A stretch of 64,000 nt of DNA. Origin: Pseudomonadota bacterium (GTDB lineage: Bacteria; Pseudomonadota; Gammaproteobacteria; Burkholderiales; Gallionellaceae). The stretch spans positions 49,045-113,044 of the forward strand of contig JAJZSA010000001.1 in NCBI GenBank assembly GCA_021822115.1, in the 5' to 3' direction. Position 1 is the stretch's first letter. Each line of letters opens with the position of its first letter. Made by a program: the position numbers and the translations under genes. Below are positions 1 to 8,874 of this stretch, piece by piece. Under the pieces are notes generated by a model. That model saw only the letters and a program-made list of their open reading frames with translations, did not search any database and was not told where the DNA came from.

Positions 1-146
1 GAACAAAGTATGCGAGTTGAGGATCAATCTGACTTTGGATTTTGAACGGGAGAATTGAAATGCGAAAACATATTGCGATGCTGCCCCCTTTGATTTTTTC
101 TGACCCCTTTGATTTCTTTGATTTTTAGAATGTGGAGGCAACAAGC

Positions 147-1037
147 ATGAAAGATATGACTATCAAGCGGCTGGTACAGATATTGGCGATGATGTTTTCG
201 CTGAATGCAATAGCGGCAGAACCACTGTCTTCGGCAATCGATCTCAATCTGCCTATTCATCAGGAAAAAAAACTGCATCCGGAGATATCTGATCCGGTAT
301 TGGGCGATCAGGCTCAAATCGTTGAATGGGCATGGAGTCCACAGTATGCCGAGCGGTTTGGGTTGCAGCCGCAAGCGGATGGTTTGCCAAATGGTGGGTT
401 GTGGTTGGTGGGGGTGAAGATAGAGCGAGAGCAATATCGCGAATGGCAGCGTTACACCTGCAATATTGTGGGGTTGATGGATAAGAAACTACCGATACTT
501 ACTCCTCCGGGGGAGCGTTATGTTGATCACAGGCATGCTTGGTTGTGGTTAAGCGGATTACCCGGGAGGTTGCCAGTGCCAGAGGAAATCGCGCATCAAG
601 TTGAGCAGCGCAACTTTGCACCGGCATTGGCAACATGGAGAAAAACTGGACTGACCAATAAGTTTGAAAATGTTGATCGTTTCTCTCGCTACATAATTCT
701 TATTAGTGAGTTTACAAAGGACCTATTATTTTTTGAAGCAGAAGTAGGGTGCTCCGTATTTGGTGATCCGACTGTATTTCGTAACGAAATTCGATTCCCT
801 ACGCGGATTGATGGCAAGAACGATGACGATCCGAAATCTGGTGCGGTGTTTGAGCGCAGTGCCGCCCATTTTGATCTTCCTGACAGTCTGATGCAACGCA
901 TCTATCTCTATACGGTTGATGCGAATGATTGGACTTCGTGTTTCATGACTCGGATTGATGGCAAGAGGGCGGGACTCTCTTTACATGCTCTTAAAACAAA
1001 CCGTTTCGGCAACACCTGTGAACAAGTAGTCAAGTAG
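147..1037 (+). CDS. Putative secreted protein of unknown function
   Basis: Codes for about 296 residues. A GGAGG Shine-Dalgarno at 134-138 sits 8 nt before the ATG at 147, so this start is preferred over the in-frame GTG at 132, which lies before most of that motif. The N-terminus has a positive, hydrophobic, small-residue pattern (Lys-Arg, then LVQILAMMFSLNAIAA followed by E), a plausible Sec signal peptide with cleavage after AIAA. No catalytic motif or named domain is recognised. It lies 42 bp upstream of the lipase-like gene at 1080 on the same strand, and both are AT-richer than the core genes from 2.6 kb on. A periplasmic partner or immunity protein for the lipase is possible but is only inferred from adjacency. 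Confidence 0.7.
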   Translation: MKDMTIKRLVQILAMMFSLNAIAAEPLSSAIDLNLPIHQEKKLHPEISDPVLGDQAQIVEWAWSPQYAERFGLQPQADGLPNGGLWLVGVKIEREQYREWQRYTCNIVGLMDKKLPILTPPGERYVDHRHAWLWLSGLPGRLPVPEEIAHQVEQRNFAPALATWRKTGLTNKFENVDRFSRYIILISEFTKDLLFFEAEVGCSVFGDPTVFRNEIRFPTRIDGKNDDDPKSGAVFERSAAHFDLPDSLMQRIYLYTVDANDWTSCFMTRIDGKRAGLSLHALKTNRFGNTCEQVVK

Positions 1038-1079
1038 AAAAGATAAACCGTTCGCCAAATTTACAGAAAGGATTTCATC

Positions 1080-1982
1080 ATGGCTTCTGAAGCAACTTAT
1101 GCTCAACTTGCCAGTGCCGCATATCAAGATAATGGACATCCTGTTGGCTGGACTCGGTTGGATATTCCCCTTGCTTCTGATGCCATTAATTCTGGTTACT
1201 ATGGGGCAGCCTTTCAAGACAACCTCACAGGCGAAATTGTCATAGCTCATCGTGGTACTGAACCAAACAAGATGACAGACTTAAAGGCAGACTTTCAAAT
1301 GGGGGTGAGTCAGCTTCCAGATCAATATCAATTTGCCCGGAACTTTTATGACCAAGTAGCCAATGCGAATAAAGGTGCACTAATTTCAACTACAGGACAT
1401 TCCCTGGGAGGATCATTAGCGCAACTTCTTGCGGCAGAGAAAAATCTGAACGCTGTTACATTCAACCCATACGGAACTCGGGATTTGATTCCAGCTCTAA
1501 ATAATTGTTACCCGGGGTTGAATCTTGACCTCAATGCAACCTACAGTAACATTACCAACCACCAAACCGCATTGGACGGCGTATCCAGATTGCCGGGGAG
1601 CAGTCAGCTTGGTGATATGCAAACACATGTGGCACCGAGCGAAGGGCTAGCCGGGTTTGTGACGGCAATGACGAGAAATCCCGCTTTGGCTGCAGCAACG
1701 GCGTTTTATTGGTCGCACTCGATAGATCGTTTTACAAACGAGATTTACGATAATTCGCTCGCAGGACTAAAAAGGGGACAGATTTATTTCCCTCCACTCC
1801 CCTCGCCCGACTTCGGCTCGCACTTTCGCGGCCTACCTGGTCCTCGGCGCTCTATTCGACGGCCGATGATCTGCGCCACCGCTTCTGCGAATCTCACATT
1901 TCCGGTCAATTGCCCGCGCTTTACTGATTCCCCGATCAATTCCCATTCCCCTGACGGGATTGCCTCTTCTAGGAAGACCTGA
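1080..1982 (+). CDS. Lipase class 3-like alpha/beta hydrolase, C-terminus replaced by transposase antisense sequence
   Basis: The reading frame has the class-3 lipase layout: HRGTE near residues 58-61 (oxyanion region) and the nucleophile elbow GHSLGGS with Ser108, followed by a strand reading AVTFNPYGTR. A GAAAGGA-type ribosome binding site precedes the ATG. The native gene appears to run to about 1772; from 1774 (GGGGACAGATTTATTTCC) the frame continues antisense through the RAYT transposase gene to a stop at 1982, so the last 65-70 residues (Pro-, Arg- and Ser-rich) are not lipase sequence. The catalytic core with Ser is present but the usual C-terminal His region may be lost. No signal peptide is visible, so it acts in the cytoplasm or is exported by a non-Sec route. 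A type VI effector-like role is conjecture. Confidence 0.7.
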   Translation: MASEATYAQLASAAYQDNGHPVGWTRLDIPLASDAINSGYYGAAFQDNLTGEIVIAHRGTEPNKMTDLKADFQMGVSQLPDQYQFARNFYDQVANANKGALISTTGHSLGGSLAQLLAAEKNLNAVTFNPYGTRDLIPALNNCYPGLNLDLNATYSNITNHQTALDGVSRLPGSSQLGDMQTHVAPSEGLAGFVTAMTRNPALAAATAFYWSHSIDRFTNEIYDNSLAGLKRGQIYFPPLPSPDFGSHFRGLPGPRRSIRRPMICATASANLTFPVNCPRFTDSPINSHSPDGIASSRKT

Positions 1983-2530
1983 TACCTAGTGCGCCGTGTT
2001 GTTTCGTCGTCACCCAATGCCTTATACATTGGGTCAAGGTCGATCCAATCTTGCCCGACCCCACCCATGCGGGCGGCGTAGCTCGACCAGCGATATTCTC
2101 CGGGATGACCGACCATGCGTGCACGAACAGGATTGAGTTCGATGTATCGACAACAGGCGAGCAGGTATTGCTCGGTTTGCACCGGACTGGATTTATATCG
2201 GCTCTCCCACAGCGTCCCGCTGCGTCCTTCGAGCCGATTGAAGTGACGCGTGGTGCGCGCAGACAGGGCTTTCATGAATCGCCCCAACTCTGCCACCGAT
2301 TCTCCCGGTTGCAAAAGCAGGTGTACGTGATTTGTCATCAGGCAATAGGCGTAAACGCCGATACCAAAGGTGACCTTCAATTCCTGTAGGTTTTCGAGAT
2401 AATTCGCACAATCTTCGTCCTGAGCAAAGATCACTTGCCGATTGTGACCACGCTGGACGATATGGTGTGGGTATCCCGGCAACACAACTCGACCGACCCG
2501 TGGCATAAATCACCTCGCCTGGTAGATGCC
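1774..2530. mobile_element. RAYT transposase insertion unit
   Basis: The unit begins with GGGGACAGATTTATTTCC at 1774, a sequence type typical of the 3' end of REP-associated transposase units, and contains one transposase gene on the minus strand. It interrupts the lipase frame. The distal boundary near 2530 is approximate because no clear matching terminal sequence or target duplication could be read. No classical IS inverted repeats are seen, as expected for a Y1-transposase element. Confidence 0.55.
1784..2506 (-). CDS. REP-associated tyrosine transposase (Y1_Tnp/RAYT family)
   Basis: The 240-residue product opens with the family signature MPRVGRVVLPGYPHHIVQRG and then has NHVHLLL, the HUH-type histidine pair that binds the catalytic metal. 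The downstream segment YLLACCRYIELNPVRA carries the candidate catalytic Tyr, followed by the conserved YRWSS. The C-terminal tail is basic (RRGPGRPRK). These enzymes cleave single-stranded DNA at REP-like hairpins; the family is usually one copy per locus and vertically persistent. It lies antisense to, and downstream of, the lipase gene it truncates. Length is complete and no frameshift is visible. Whether it acts on the palindromic repeats elsewhere in the window is unknown. Confidence 0.9.
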   Translation of the reverse strand: MPRVGRVVLPGYPHHIVQRGHNRQVIFAQDEDCANYLENLQELKVTFGIGVYAYCLMTNHVHLLLQPGESVAELGRFMKALSARTTRHFNRLEGRSGTLWESRYKSSPVQTEQYLLACCRYIELNPVRARMVGHPGEYRWSSYAARMGGVGQDWIDLDPMYKALGDDETTRRTRYQVFLEEAIPSGEWELIGESVKRGQLTGNVRFAEAVAQIIGRRIERRGPGRPRKCEPKSGEGSGGK

Positions 2531-2579
2531 GGCCCCAACTGTAGCAGATTGAAAAGTGGAGATGACGCCCGTCCATCGC

Positions 2580-3752
2580 TTAGGGAATATGCGCCCTGCA
2601 CTCCTCCGATGCCATATGGCGCGCCATCCAAAGCAGCAGGATCAATCCGCAGAAAGCCATCACCGCACTCCCCGCATAAAGCACATATGGCCCCCAATGC
2701 TGCCAGATCGGCCCGCTGGCCAATCCACCCAGCACACCGCCCGCGCCATAGGTCACACTGCCGAACAGGGCCTGCCCCCTGGACTGGTGCCGCCCCTGGA
2801 AGTATTCATGCACCAACCCGACCGATGCAGCATGGAAGGAACCGAAGGTGAAGGCATGCAACAGCTGTGCGAACAGCAGCAACACGAGCACATCCACCGT
2901 CCCGCCGATCAGCGTGAAACGCACAATCGCCGCAGCGAAGCTGAAGATCAGGATGCGCACGAAACCGAAACGGCGCACCAGCGACGGCATCAGGAAGAAC
3001 ACCGCGATCTCGCAGATCACCCCCAGCGCCCACAACATGCCGACCGCACTCTTGGCATAGCCATGCTCGACCAGGTAGATGGAGAAGAAGGTGTAATACG
3101 GGCCGTGCGCCACCGCCATCAGGAAGCAGGCGCCGAACAGGGCCAGCACCTTGGGCTGCATGACGATGCTGCGGATGGGCTGATGGTCGGTATGGTGCGC
3201 CAGCACCTCGGTCCTGGGGATCTGGCGCGCGAACACCAGGATGCCCAGCTCGCACACCAGCCCGGCCCACAGCAACCAGTAGATGGCGATATGGTCGAAG
3301 GCGTAGCCCAAGCCGAGCACACTGACGATGAAACCGATGGAGCCCCAGGAGCGCAAGCGGCCGTAATGCGCCGTGTTCTTGCCCAGCCAGGTCAGCGTAG
3401 TCGCTTCCACCAGCGGCATCGAGGCGCTCCAGAAGAAGCTCATCAACAACAGTACTGCGAACAATCCCCAGAAGCTCTCGGTGACGAATACTCCCAGATA
3501 GAACAAGGCACTGAGTCCGGCGGCGGCCACCACCACTTCCTTGCGCTTGCCGGTATGGTCGGCCAGCCAGCCCCACAGGCCGGGCGCCGCCATGCGCATC
3601 ACCGGTTGCAGGGACATCAGGATCGCGATGTCGATGGCGTCGAAATGCAGCGACTTGAGATACAGGCTCCAGTAGGGCGAGAACATCCCCACGAAAGCGA
3701 AATAGAAGAAATAGAAGCCGGCGATGCGCCAGTGATAGTTGCGGTCGGTCAT
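2580..3752 (-). CDS. MFS transporter (MFS_1-like/3-phenylpropionate permease type)
   Basis: About 390 residues with twelve hydrophobic spans and the N-terminal pattern [20 protein letters not shown] typical of the MFS_1-like/LacY-HcaT group. A loop 2-3 motif ([11 protein letters not shown]) and the second-half counterpart after helix 8 are present. The ATG at 3752 is chosen because the protein then begins MTDRNYHWR and enters the first helix directly; the upstream in-frame start at 3821 would run through the grpE sigma-32 promoter region. Located in the inner membrane. The substrate cannot be told from sequence. Divergent from grpE, so the 110-bp gap carries both promoters. Confidence 0.85.
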   Translation of the reverse strand: MTDRNYHWRIAGFYFFYFAFVGMFSPYWSLYLKSLHFDAIDIAILMSLQPVMRMAAPGLWGWLADHTGKRKEVVVAAAGLSALFYLGVFVTESFWGLFAVLLLMSFFWSASMPLVEATTLTWLGKNTAHYGRLRSWGSIGFIVSVLGLGYAFDHIAIYWLLWAGLVCELGILVFARQIPRTEVLAHHTDHQPIRSIVMQPKVLALFGACFLMAVAHGPYYTFFSIYLVEHGYAKSAVGMLWALGVICEIAVFFLMPSLVRRFGFVRILIFSFAAAIVRFTLIGGTVDVLVLLLFAQLLHAFTFGSFHAASVGLVHEYFQGRHQSRGQALFGSVTYGAGGVLGGLASGPIWQHWGPYVLYAGSAVMAFCGLILLLWMARHMASEECRAHIP

Positions 3753-3808
3753 GATCGAGGAGCGGGAGCGGCGCGCATTATCCCACCGAAAAAATTTTCC
3801 TGCCGCCC

Positions 3809-3834
3809 CTTGAAATCGCAAAGCACGCCCCCAT
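3809..3834 (+). promoter_or_regulatory. Sigma-32 (RpoH) promoter for grpE
   Basis: CTTGAAA at 3809-3815 and CCCCAT at 3829-3834 are separated by 13 bp, an excellent match to the heat-shock consensus CTTGAAA-N11-16-CCCCATNT. It lies about 30 bp upstream of the grpE start. Confidence 0.85.
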
Positions 3835-3863
3835 CAAGCGCCAATCGCCAACAGGAGATGCAC

Positions 3864-4400
3864 ATGGAACAGAACGAGAACAAGCCCCAGACCGAGCAAC
3901 AGGAAACCGTCGCGACGCCCGACAGCACAGCCACCGACAAGATGCCCAGCATGGAAGAGATGTTGCAGGAAGCCGAACGCAAGGCACAGGAGCACTACGA
4001 CGCCTGGATGTACGCCAAGGCCGAAGGCGAGAACATCCGCCGCCGCGCCGCCGAGGATGTGAGCAAGGCACAGAAGTTCGCCGTGGAGCGTTTCTCCGGC
4101 GAACTGCTGGCGGTGATGGACAGCCTGCAAGCCGGCCTGGCCGTGCAGACCGAGAACGTGGAGAGCTTCAAGAGCGGCATGGAGCTGACGCTGAAGCAAC
4201 TCGCCAGCGTGTTCGAGAAATTCCACATCCAGGAAGTGAATCCGGTGGGTGAGAAGATGGATCCCAACAAGCACCAGGCCATCGGCATGGTGGAAAGCGA
4301 CCAGCCGGCCAACACCGTGATCAACGTGATGCAAAAGGGCTACACCCTGCACGACCGCGTGCTGCGTCCGGCACTGGTGATGGTGAGCAAAGGCAAATGA
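3864..4400 (+). CDS. grpE: Nucleotide exchange factor GrpE
   Basis: The 178-residue protein is the DnaK nucleotide exchange factor, releasing ADP from DnaK in the cytosolic chaperone cycle. It has the usual acidic/Gln-rich disordered N-terminus (about 1-45), a long helix with [20 protein letters not shown], the central [17 protein letters not shown] region, and the C-terminal beta domain with the hallmark HQAIGMV and [16 protein letters not shown] at 3853-3857 lies 6 nt before the ATG at 3864, deciding this start over 3858. A much longer open frame extends upstream antisense to the MFS gene and is not real coding. Directly followed by dnaK, with its own heat-shock promoter. Confidence 0.97.
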   Translation: MEQNENKPQTEQQETVATPDSTATDKMPSMEEMLQEAERKAQEHYDAWMYAKAEGENIRRRAAEDVSKAQKFAVERFSGELLAVMDSLQAGLAVQTENVESFKSGMELTLKQLASVFEKFHIQEVNPVGEKMDPNKHQAIGMVESDQPANTVINVMQKGYTLHDRVLRPALVMVSKGK

Positions 4401-4402
4401 CA

Positions 4403-4430
4403 CTTGAAATCGCTGCCCGGCGCCCCACTT
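4403..4430 (+). promoter_or_regulatory. Sigma-32 (RpoH) promoter for dnaK
   Basis: CTTGAAA at 4403-4409, a 13-bp spacer, then CCCCACTT at 4423-4430, one mismatch from the CCCCATNT consensus. It sits 3 bp after the grpE stop, so dnaK can be induced independently of grpE. Spacer and first nine bases are the same as in the grpE promoter. Confidence 0.85.
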
Positions 4431-4490
4431 TATGCGGCAAGGCAGCAACGGCATTCCAATATTACGTTTTGAACTGAAAGGAAAGACATC

Positions 4491-6416
4491 ATGGCAAAGA
4501 TCATCGGTATCGACCTGGGCACCACCAACTCCTGCGTCGCAGTCATGGAAGGCGGCAAGCCCAAAGTGATCGAGAACGCGGAAGGCGCACGCACCACCCC
4601 CTCCATCATCGCCTACATGGAAGACGGCGAAGTGCTGGTAGGCGCGCCTGCCAAGCGTCAGGCCGTGACCAATCCCCAGAACACCCTGTACGGTGTGAAG
4701 CGCCTGATCGGCCGTCGCTTCGAAGAGCCGATGGTGAAGAAGGACATCGACATGGTGCCCTACGGGATCGTCAAGGCGAAGAACGGCGACGCCTGGGTGA
4801 AGGTGCGCGACAAGGAGATCGCACCGCCGGAAGTCTCCGCGCAAGTGCTGATGAAGATGAAGAAGACCGCCGAAGACTACCTGGGCGAACCGGTCACCGA
4901 GGCCGTCATCACCGTGCCCGCCTACTTCAACGACTCGCAGCGCCAGGCCACCAAGGATGCCGGCCGCATCGCCGGCCTGGAAGTGAAGCGCATCATCAAC
5001 GAGCCGACTGCGGCTGCGCTGGCCTTCGGCCTGGACAAGCAGGAAGGCGACCGCAAGATCGCGGTGTATGACCTCGGCGGCGGCACGTTCGACATCTCCA
5101 TCATCGACATCGCCGAGATCGACGGCGAGCACCAGTTCGAAGTGCTGTCCACCAACGGCGACACCTTCCTCGGCGGCGAAGACTTCGACCTGCGCGTGAT
5201 CGACTTCCTGATCGAAGAGTTCAAGAAGGAGAACGGCATCGACCTGAAGAAGGACATGCTGGCCCTGCAACGCCTGAAGGATGCTGCGGAAAAAGCCAAG
5301 ATCGAGCTGTCTTCCGCACAGCAGACCGAGGTCAACCTGCCCTACATCACCGCTGATGCCACCGGTCCCAAGCACCTGCTGGTGAAGATCACCCGCGCCA
5401 AGCTGGAAAGCCTGGTGGAAGACCTGATCGCGCGCACCATCGAACCGTGCAAGATCGCCATGAAGGACGCCGGCGTGTCGGCTGCCGACATCGCCGACGT
5501 GATCCTGGTCGGCGGCCAGACCCGCATGCCCAAGGTGCAGGAGAAGGTGAGGGAGTTCTTCGGCAAGGACCCGCGCAAGGACGTGAACCCGGACGAAGCC
5601 GTGGCCGTCGGCGCCTGTATCCAGGGCGGCGTGCTGCAAGGTGAAGTGAAGGACGTACTGCTGCTGGACGTGACCCCGTTGTCTCTGGGTATCGAGACCA
5701 TGGGCGGCGTGATGACCAAGCTCATCAAGAAGAACACCACCATCCCGACCAAGGCGTCGCAAGTGTTCTCCACCGCCGACGACAACCAGTCCGCCGTGAC
5801 CATCCATGTGCTGCAAGGCGAACGCGACATGGCTTCCGGCAACAAGAGCCTGGGCCAGTTCAACCTGTCCGACATCCCGCCGGCACCGCGCGGCATGCCG
5901 CAGATCGAGGTGACCTTCAACATCGACGCCAACGGCATCCTGCATGTGAGCGCCAAGGACAAGGCCACCAGCAAGGAAGCCAACATCACCATCAAGGCCA
6001 GCTCCGGCCTGTCCGAGGAAGAGATCGAGCGCATGGTGGCGGATGCCGAGGCCCACGCCGATGAAGACAAGAAGGCGATGGAACTGGTGACCGCGCGCAA
6101 CCAGCTGGACGCGCTGATCCACACCACCAACAAGTCGATGAAGGACTACGGCGAGCAGCTGTCCGCTGACGAGAAGTCCGCCGTCGAGAAGGCATTGAAG
6201 GAAGCCGAAGAAGTGGTCAAGGGCGACGACAAGGACGCCATCGAAGCCAAGGCCGAAGCACTGGCACAGGCCGCACAGAAGCTGGGCGAGAAGATGTACG
6301 CCGCCGAGCAGGCCAAGACCCAGGCCGCTGGCGGTGCGCAGCCGGAAGGCGGCGCCAAGGCGGACGATGCCGACGTGGTGGATGCCGAATTCACCGAAGT
6401 GAAGGACAAGAAGTAA
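4491..6416 (+). CDS. dnaK: Molecular chaperone DnaK (Hsp70)
   Basis: Full-length 641-residue Hsp70. The ATPase domain opens [19 protein letters not shown] and has the phosphate-2 motif [11 protein letters not shown] and the adenosine motif [10 protein letters not shown]; the substrate-binding domain contains [14 protein letters not shown] and the helical lid follows. The C-terminus ends in the [19 protein letters not shown] tail of proteobacterial DnaK. AAAGGAAAG precedes the ATG. It folds and disaggregates proteins with GrpE, DnaJ and ClpB, all encoded in this window. It also restrains sigma-32 in related bacteria (known of the family), closing the heat-shock feedback loop. Confidence 0.99.
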   Translation: MAKIIGIDLGTTNSCVAVMEGGKPKVIENAEGARTTPSIIAYMEDGEVLVGAPAKRQAVTNPQNTLYGVKRLIGRRFEEPMVKKDIDMVPYGIVKAKNGDAWVKVRDKEIAPPEVSAQVLMKMKKTAEDYLGEPVTEAVITVPAYFNDSQRQATKDAGRIAGLEVKRIINEPTAAALAFGLDKQEGDRKIAVYDLGGGTFDISIIDIAEIDGEHQFEVLSTNGDTFLGGEDFDLRVIDFLIEEFKKENGIDLKKDMLALQRLKDAAEKAKIELSSAQQTEVNLPYITADATGPKHLLVKITRAKLESLVEDLIARTIEPCKIAMKDAGVSAADIADVILVGGQTRMPKVQEKVREFFGKDPRKDVNPDEAVAVGACIQGGVLQGEVKDVLLLDVTPLSLGIETMGGVMTKLIKKNTTIPTKASQVFSTADDNQSAVTIHVLQGERDMASGNKSLGQFNLSDIPPAPRGMPQIEVTFNIDANGILHVSAKDKATSKEANITIKASSGLSEEEIERMVADAEAHADEDKKAMELVTARNQLDALIHTTNKSMKDYGEQLSADEKSAVEKALKEAEEVVKGDDKDAIEAKAEALAQAAQKLGEKMYAAEQAKTQAAGGAQPEGGAKADDADVVDAEFTEVKDKK

Positions 6417-6498
6417 AAAACCTTTTAGCCACAGAGCACACAGAGAACTCGGCAGGTGTAACAACTTTCTCTGTGGCCTCTGTGGCAAAAAAGGTTTT
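6417..6498. repeat. Imperfect inverted repeat / hairpin after dnaK
   Basis: AAAACCTTTT-AGCCACAGAG near 6417-6436 is mirrored by CTCTGTGGC-AAAAAAGGTTTT at 6477-6498. The arms could form a long imperfect stem between dnaK and dnaJ, acting as a partial terminator or mRNA stabiliser. The GCCACAGAG...CTCTGTGGC core is typical of dispersed intergenic repeats. Confidence 0.6.
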
Positions 6499-6518
6499 AT
6501 TGTTTTGCAGTGATCAAC

Positions 6519-6545
6519 GATGGGTTTCGCAGTGCGAAACCCATC
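6519..6545. repeat. Perfect 12-bp inverted repeat
   Basis: GATGGGTTTCGC (6519-6530) and GCGAAACCCATC (6534-6545) flank a 3-nt loop. It is 22 bp upstream of the dnaJ start, close enough to affect dnaJ expression. No T-run follows, so it is not a typical intrinsic terminator. Confidence 0.8.
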
Positions 6546-6567
6546 CTACATTCAGCGGTAACTGAAC

Positions 6568-7701
6568 ATGTCCAAAAAAGACTACTACGAAGTCCTCGGC
6601 GTCAACCGCGACGCATCGGAGGAAGACATCAAGAAGGCCTACCGCAAACTGGCCATGAAGTACCACCCCGACCGCAATCCGGACAATCCGAAGGCCGAGG
6701 AAAACTTCAAGGAAGCCAAGGAAGCCTACGAGACGTTGTCCGACGGCCAGAAACGCGCCGCTTATGACCAATATGGTCATGCCGCCTTCGAAGCGGGCGG
6801 CATGGGCGGCGGCAACCCCTTCGGTGGCGGATTCGGCGGCGGTGCCGGCGGTTTCGATTTCGGCGACATCTTCGGCGACATCTTCGGCGGCGGGCGTGGC
6901 GGACGTTCGCAAGCGCATCGTGGTGCGGACCTGCGCTACAACCTGGAGATCACGCTGGAGGAAGCCGCGCGCGGCGCCGAGAAACAGATCCGCTTCCCGG
7001 TGATGGACGAGTGCGAGACCTGCGAAGGCTCCGGTGCCAAACCCGGCACCAGCGCCACCACCTGTACCACCTGCGGCGGTCACGGCCAGGTGCGCATGCA
7101 GCAGGGCTTCTTCTCGGTGCAACAGACCTGCCCGCGCTGCCACGGCAGCGGCAAACAGATCAGTTCACCGTGCAAGGATTGCCACGGCAGCGGTCGCGTG
7201 AAGAAGCAGAAGACGCTGGAGATCAAGATCCCGGCCGGCATCGACAGCGGCATGCGCCTGCGCCACAGCGGCCAGGGCGAAGCCGGTTCGCACGGCGCGC
7301 CGCATGGCGATCTGTACGTGGAGATCCACATCAAGCCGCACAGCGTGTTCGAACGCAACGGCGACGACCTGCATTGCGAGATGCCGATCAGCTTCGCCAC
7401 CGCAGCACTGGGCGGCGAGATCGAGATCCCCACGCTGGACGGCAGTGCGCGCATCAAGATCCCGGCGGAGACACAGAGCGGCAAGATCTTCCGTCTGCGC
7501 GGCAAGGGCATCAAGGGCATGCGCACGCACGAGCATGGCGACCTGCATTGCCATGTGATCGTGGAGACACCATCCAACCTGACCGAGCGCCAGAAGGAGT
7601 TGCTGCGCGAGTTCGAGGAGATCAGCCAGCAGGATCACGGACGCCACAACCCGCGCGCCAAATCCTGGATGAGCAAGGTCAAGGAATTCTTCGGACAATA
7701 A
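6568..7701 (+). CDS. dnaJ: Co-chaperone DnaJ (Hsp40)
   Basis: The 377-residue type I J-protein has the J domain with HPD at residues 33-35, a Gly/Phe-rich linker ([16 protein letters not shown] region), four zinc-finger repeats of the CxxCxGxG type ([32 protein letters not shown]), and C-terminal substrate-binding and dimerisation domains. It stimulates DnaK ATPase and delivers unfolded clients. It follows dnaK by 151 bp that hold two inverted repeats; no separate sigma-32 promoter is visible, so it probably depends on read-through from dnaK. Confidence 0.99.
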   Translation: MSKKDYYEVLGVNRDASEEDIKKAYRKLAMKYHPDRNPDNPKAEENFKEAKEAYETLSDGQKRAAYDQYGHAAFEAGGMGGGNPFGGGFGGGAGGFDFGDIFGDIFGGGRGGRSQAHRGADLRYNLEITLEEAARGAEKQIRFPVMDECETCEGSGAKPGTSATTCTTCGGHGQVRMQQGFFSVQQTCPRCHGSGKQISSPCKDCHGSGRVKKQKTLEIKIPAGIDSGMRLRHSGQGEAGSHGAPHGDLYVEIHIKPHSVFERNGDDLHCEMPISFATAALGGEIEIPTLDGSARIKIPAETQSGKIFRLRGKGIKGMRTHEHGDLHCHVIVETPSNLTERQKELLREFEEISQQDHGRHNPRAKSWMSKVKEFFGQ

Positions 7702-7704
7702 GCC

Positions 7705-8145
7705 ATGCGTATCCGCGCCCTCGGCCATGTGGTGCTCAAGGTAAGCGACCTGGAGCGTTCCGTGGCTTTCTACCGCGACGTGCTGGGCATGAAGGAGGTC
7801 GCGCGCCATCAAGGCGTGATGGCCTTCTTCACGCTGGGCGACAACCATCACGACCTTGGTCTGCTGCAGATCGGCGCCCATCCGCCCGAAGCCGATCCGG
7901 GCTGCGTCGGCCTGTACCACGTCGCCTTCAAAGTGGGCGACAGCCTGGACGAACTGCGTGCCTGCAAGGCGCACCTGGAAGCGCACCATGTCACCATCTT
8001 CGGCATGAGCGACCATGGCGTGAGCCAATCGTTGTACATCCAGGATCCGGACGGCATCGAGATCGAGCTGTACGTCGATGCCGATCCTGCCTTGTGGCGC
8101 GACGACCCGGGCGCCATACTCACCACCCGCCGCCTGCAACTCTGA
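7705..8145 (+). CDS. VOC (glyoxalase/bleomycin resistance/dioxygenase) family protein
   Basis: The 146-residue protein has two beta-alpha-beta-beta-beta modules. Module 1 starts ALGHVVLKVSDLERSVAFYR and contains the metal-type His of GHVVL; module 2 starts GLYHVAFKV and ends YIQDPDGIEIELY, with the DPDG and terminal Glu typical of metal-binding VOC enzymes. Putative ligands are the His of GHVV, the His of YHVAF and the Glu of IEIEL. The fold covers glyoxalases, extradiol dioxygenases and resistance proteins, so the reaction cannot be assigned; catechol dioxygenase-like lyases are the closest pattern. It starts 4 bp after dnaJ, so is probably co-transcribed. Confidence 0.85.
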   Translation: MRIRALGHVVLKVSDLERSVAFYRDVLGMKEVARHQGVMAFFTLGDNHHDLGLLQIGAHPPEADPGCVGLYHVAFKVGDSLDELRACKAHLEAHHVTIFGMSDHGVSQSLYIQDPDGIEIELYVDADPALWRDDPGAILTTRRLQL

Positions 8146-8212
8146 TCGCCCGCTGCGCGGCGCTTTGTTTTATGATGCGCCGCGACATCAACCAGACTTG
8201 CGGAGCCGCTCC

Positions 8213-8782
8213 ATGACTTCCACCCTGCTGCTACTCGGCGTCAGCCTCGTATCCCTCATCTACGGCATCACCCTGTACAACCATCTGGTCCAGCTCAAGC
8301 ATGCCGTCAGCAAGGCCTGGGCCAACATCGACGTCGCACTCAAACAGCGTCACGACGAACTGCCGAAACTGGTCGAGGTGTGCAAACAGTACAAACAGTT
8401 CGAGCAAAAGACCCTGCAACGCGTGATCGAGGCGCGCTCGCAGGTACAGTCGGCACGCGAAGGCCAGGACATCGCCGCACTGGGCCAAGCAGAAGGCCTG
8501 CTGCGCCGTGGCCTGGGCCGGTTGTTCGCGGTGGCCGAGGCCTACCCCGAGCTGAAGAGCAACGAGCATTTCATGCAGTTGCAGACCCGCATCAGCGGTC
8601 TGGAGAACACCATCGCCGACCGCCGCGAGCTGTACAACGAGTCGGTCAACCTCTACAACGTGGGCATCGAACAGTTCCCGGCCGTGCTGATCGCCAACAT
8701 GTTCGCCTATCAACCGAAGCCGCTGCTAGAATTCGCCGCCGCCGAGAAGGCCGACGTGGATATCAAGAAGCTGTTCGACTAG
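8213..8782 (+). CDS. LemA family protein
   Basis: A 189-residue LemA protein: one N-terminal membrane helix (LLLLGVSLVSLIYGITLY), then the family motif YNHLVQLKHAVSKAWANIDVAL, a long helical bundle with QRHDELPKLVEV, and the C-terminal signature YNESVNLYNVGIEQFPAVLIA. The ATG at 8213 is used because the open frame upstream overlaps the VOC gene and lacks family sequence. The function of LemA is unsettled; the topology is a short periplasmic tail plus a coiled domain. The gene after next encodes a GIDE-domain membrane protein, a pairing common in bacteria and suggesting a shared envelope role. Confidence 0.93.
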   Translation: MTSTLLLLGVSLVSLIYGITLYNHLVQLKHAVSKAWANIDVALKQRHDELPKLVEVCKQYKQFEQKTLQRVIEARSQVQSAREGQDIAALGQAEGLLRRGLGRLFAVAEAYPELKSNEHFMQLQTRISGLENTIADRRELYNESVNLYNVGIEQFPAVLIANMFAYQPKPLLEFAAAEKADVDIKKLFD

Positions 8783-8874
8783 GAACCAAATCCACGCGGC
8801 GCACTCTCACTGCCGCCCGCAGCGGAAACTTGTGTTTGCGGACAACCTATCTCATCACTGAAGGGAAGCGAAAA

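Noticed and set aside
24..434. Minus-strand frame at the window start
   Set aside because: It overlaps the 5' half of the signal-peptide gene, lacks a ribosome binding site and has low-complexity composition.
2556..3863. Long in-frame extension upstream of grpE
   Set aside because: It is antisense to the MFS gene and runs through the sigma-32 promoter; the AGGAG before 3864 fixes the grpE start.
3834..6488. 884-codon open frame antisense to dnaK
   Set aside because: It is a third-position GC shadow of dnaK, rich in His, Val, Gly and Leu without domains, and it overlaps the grpE gene too.
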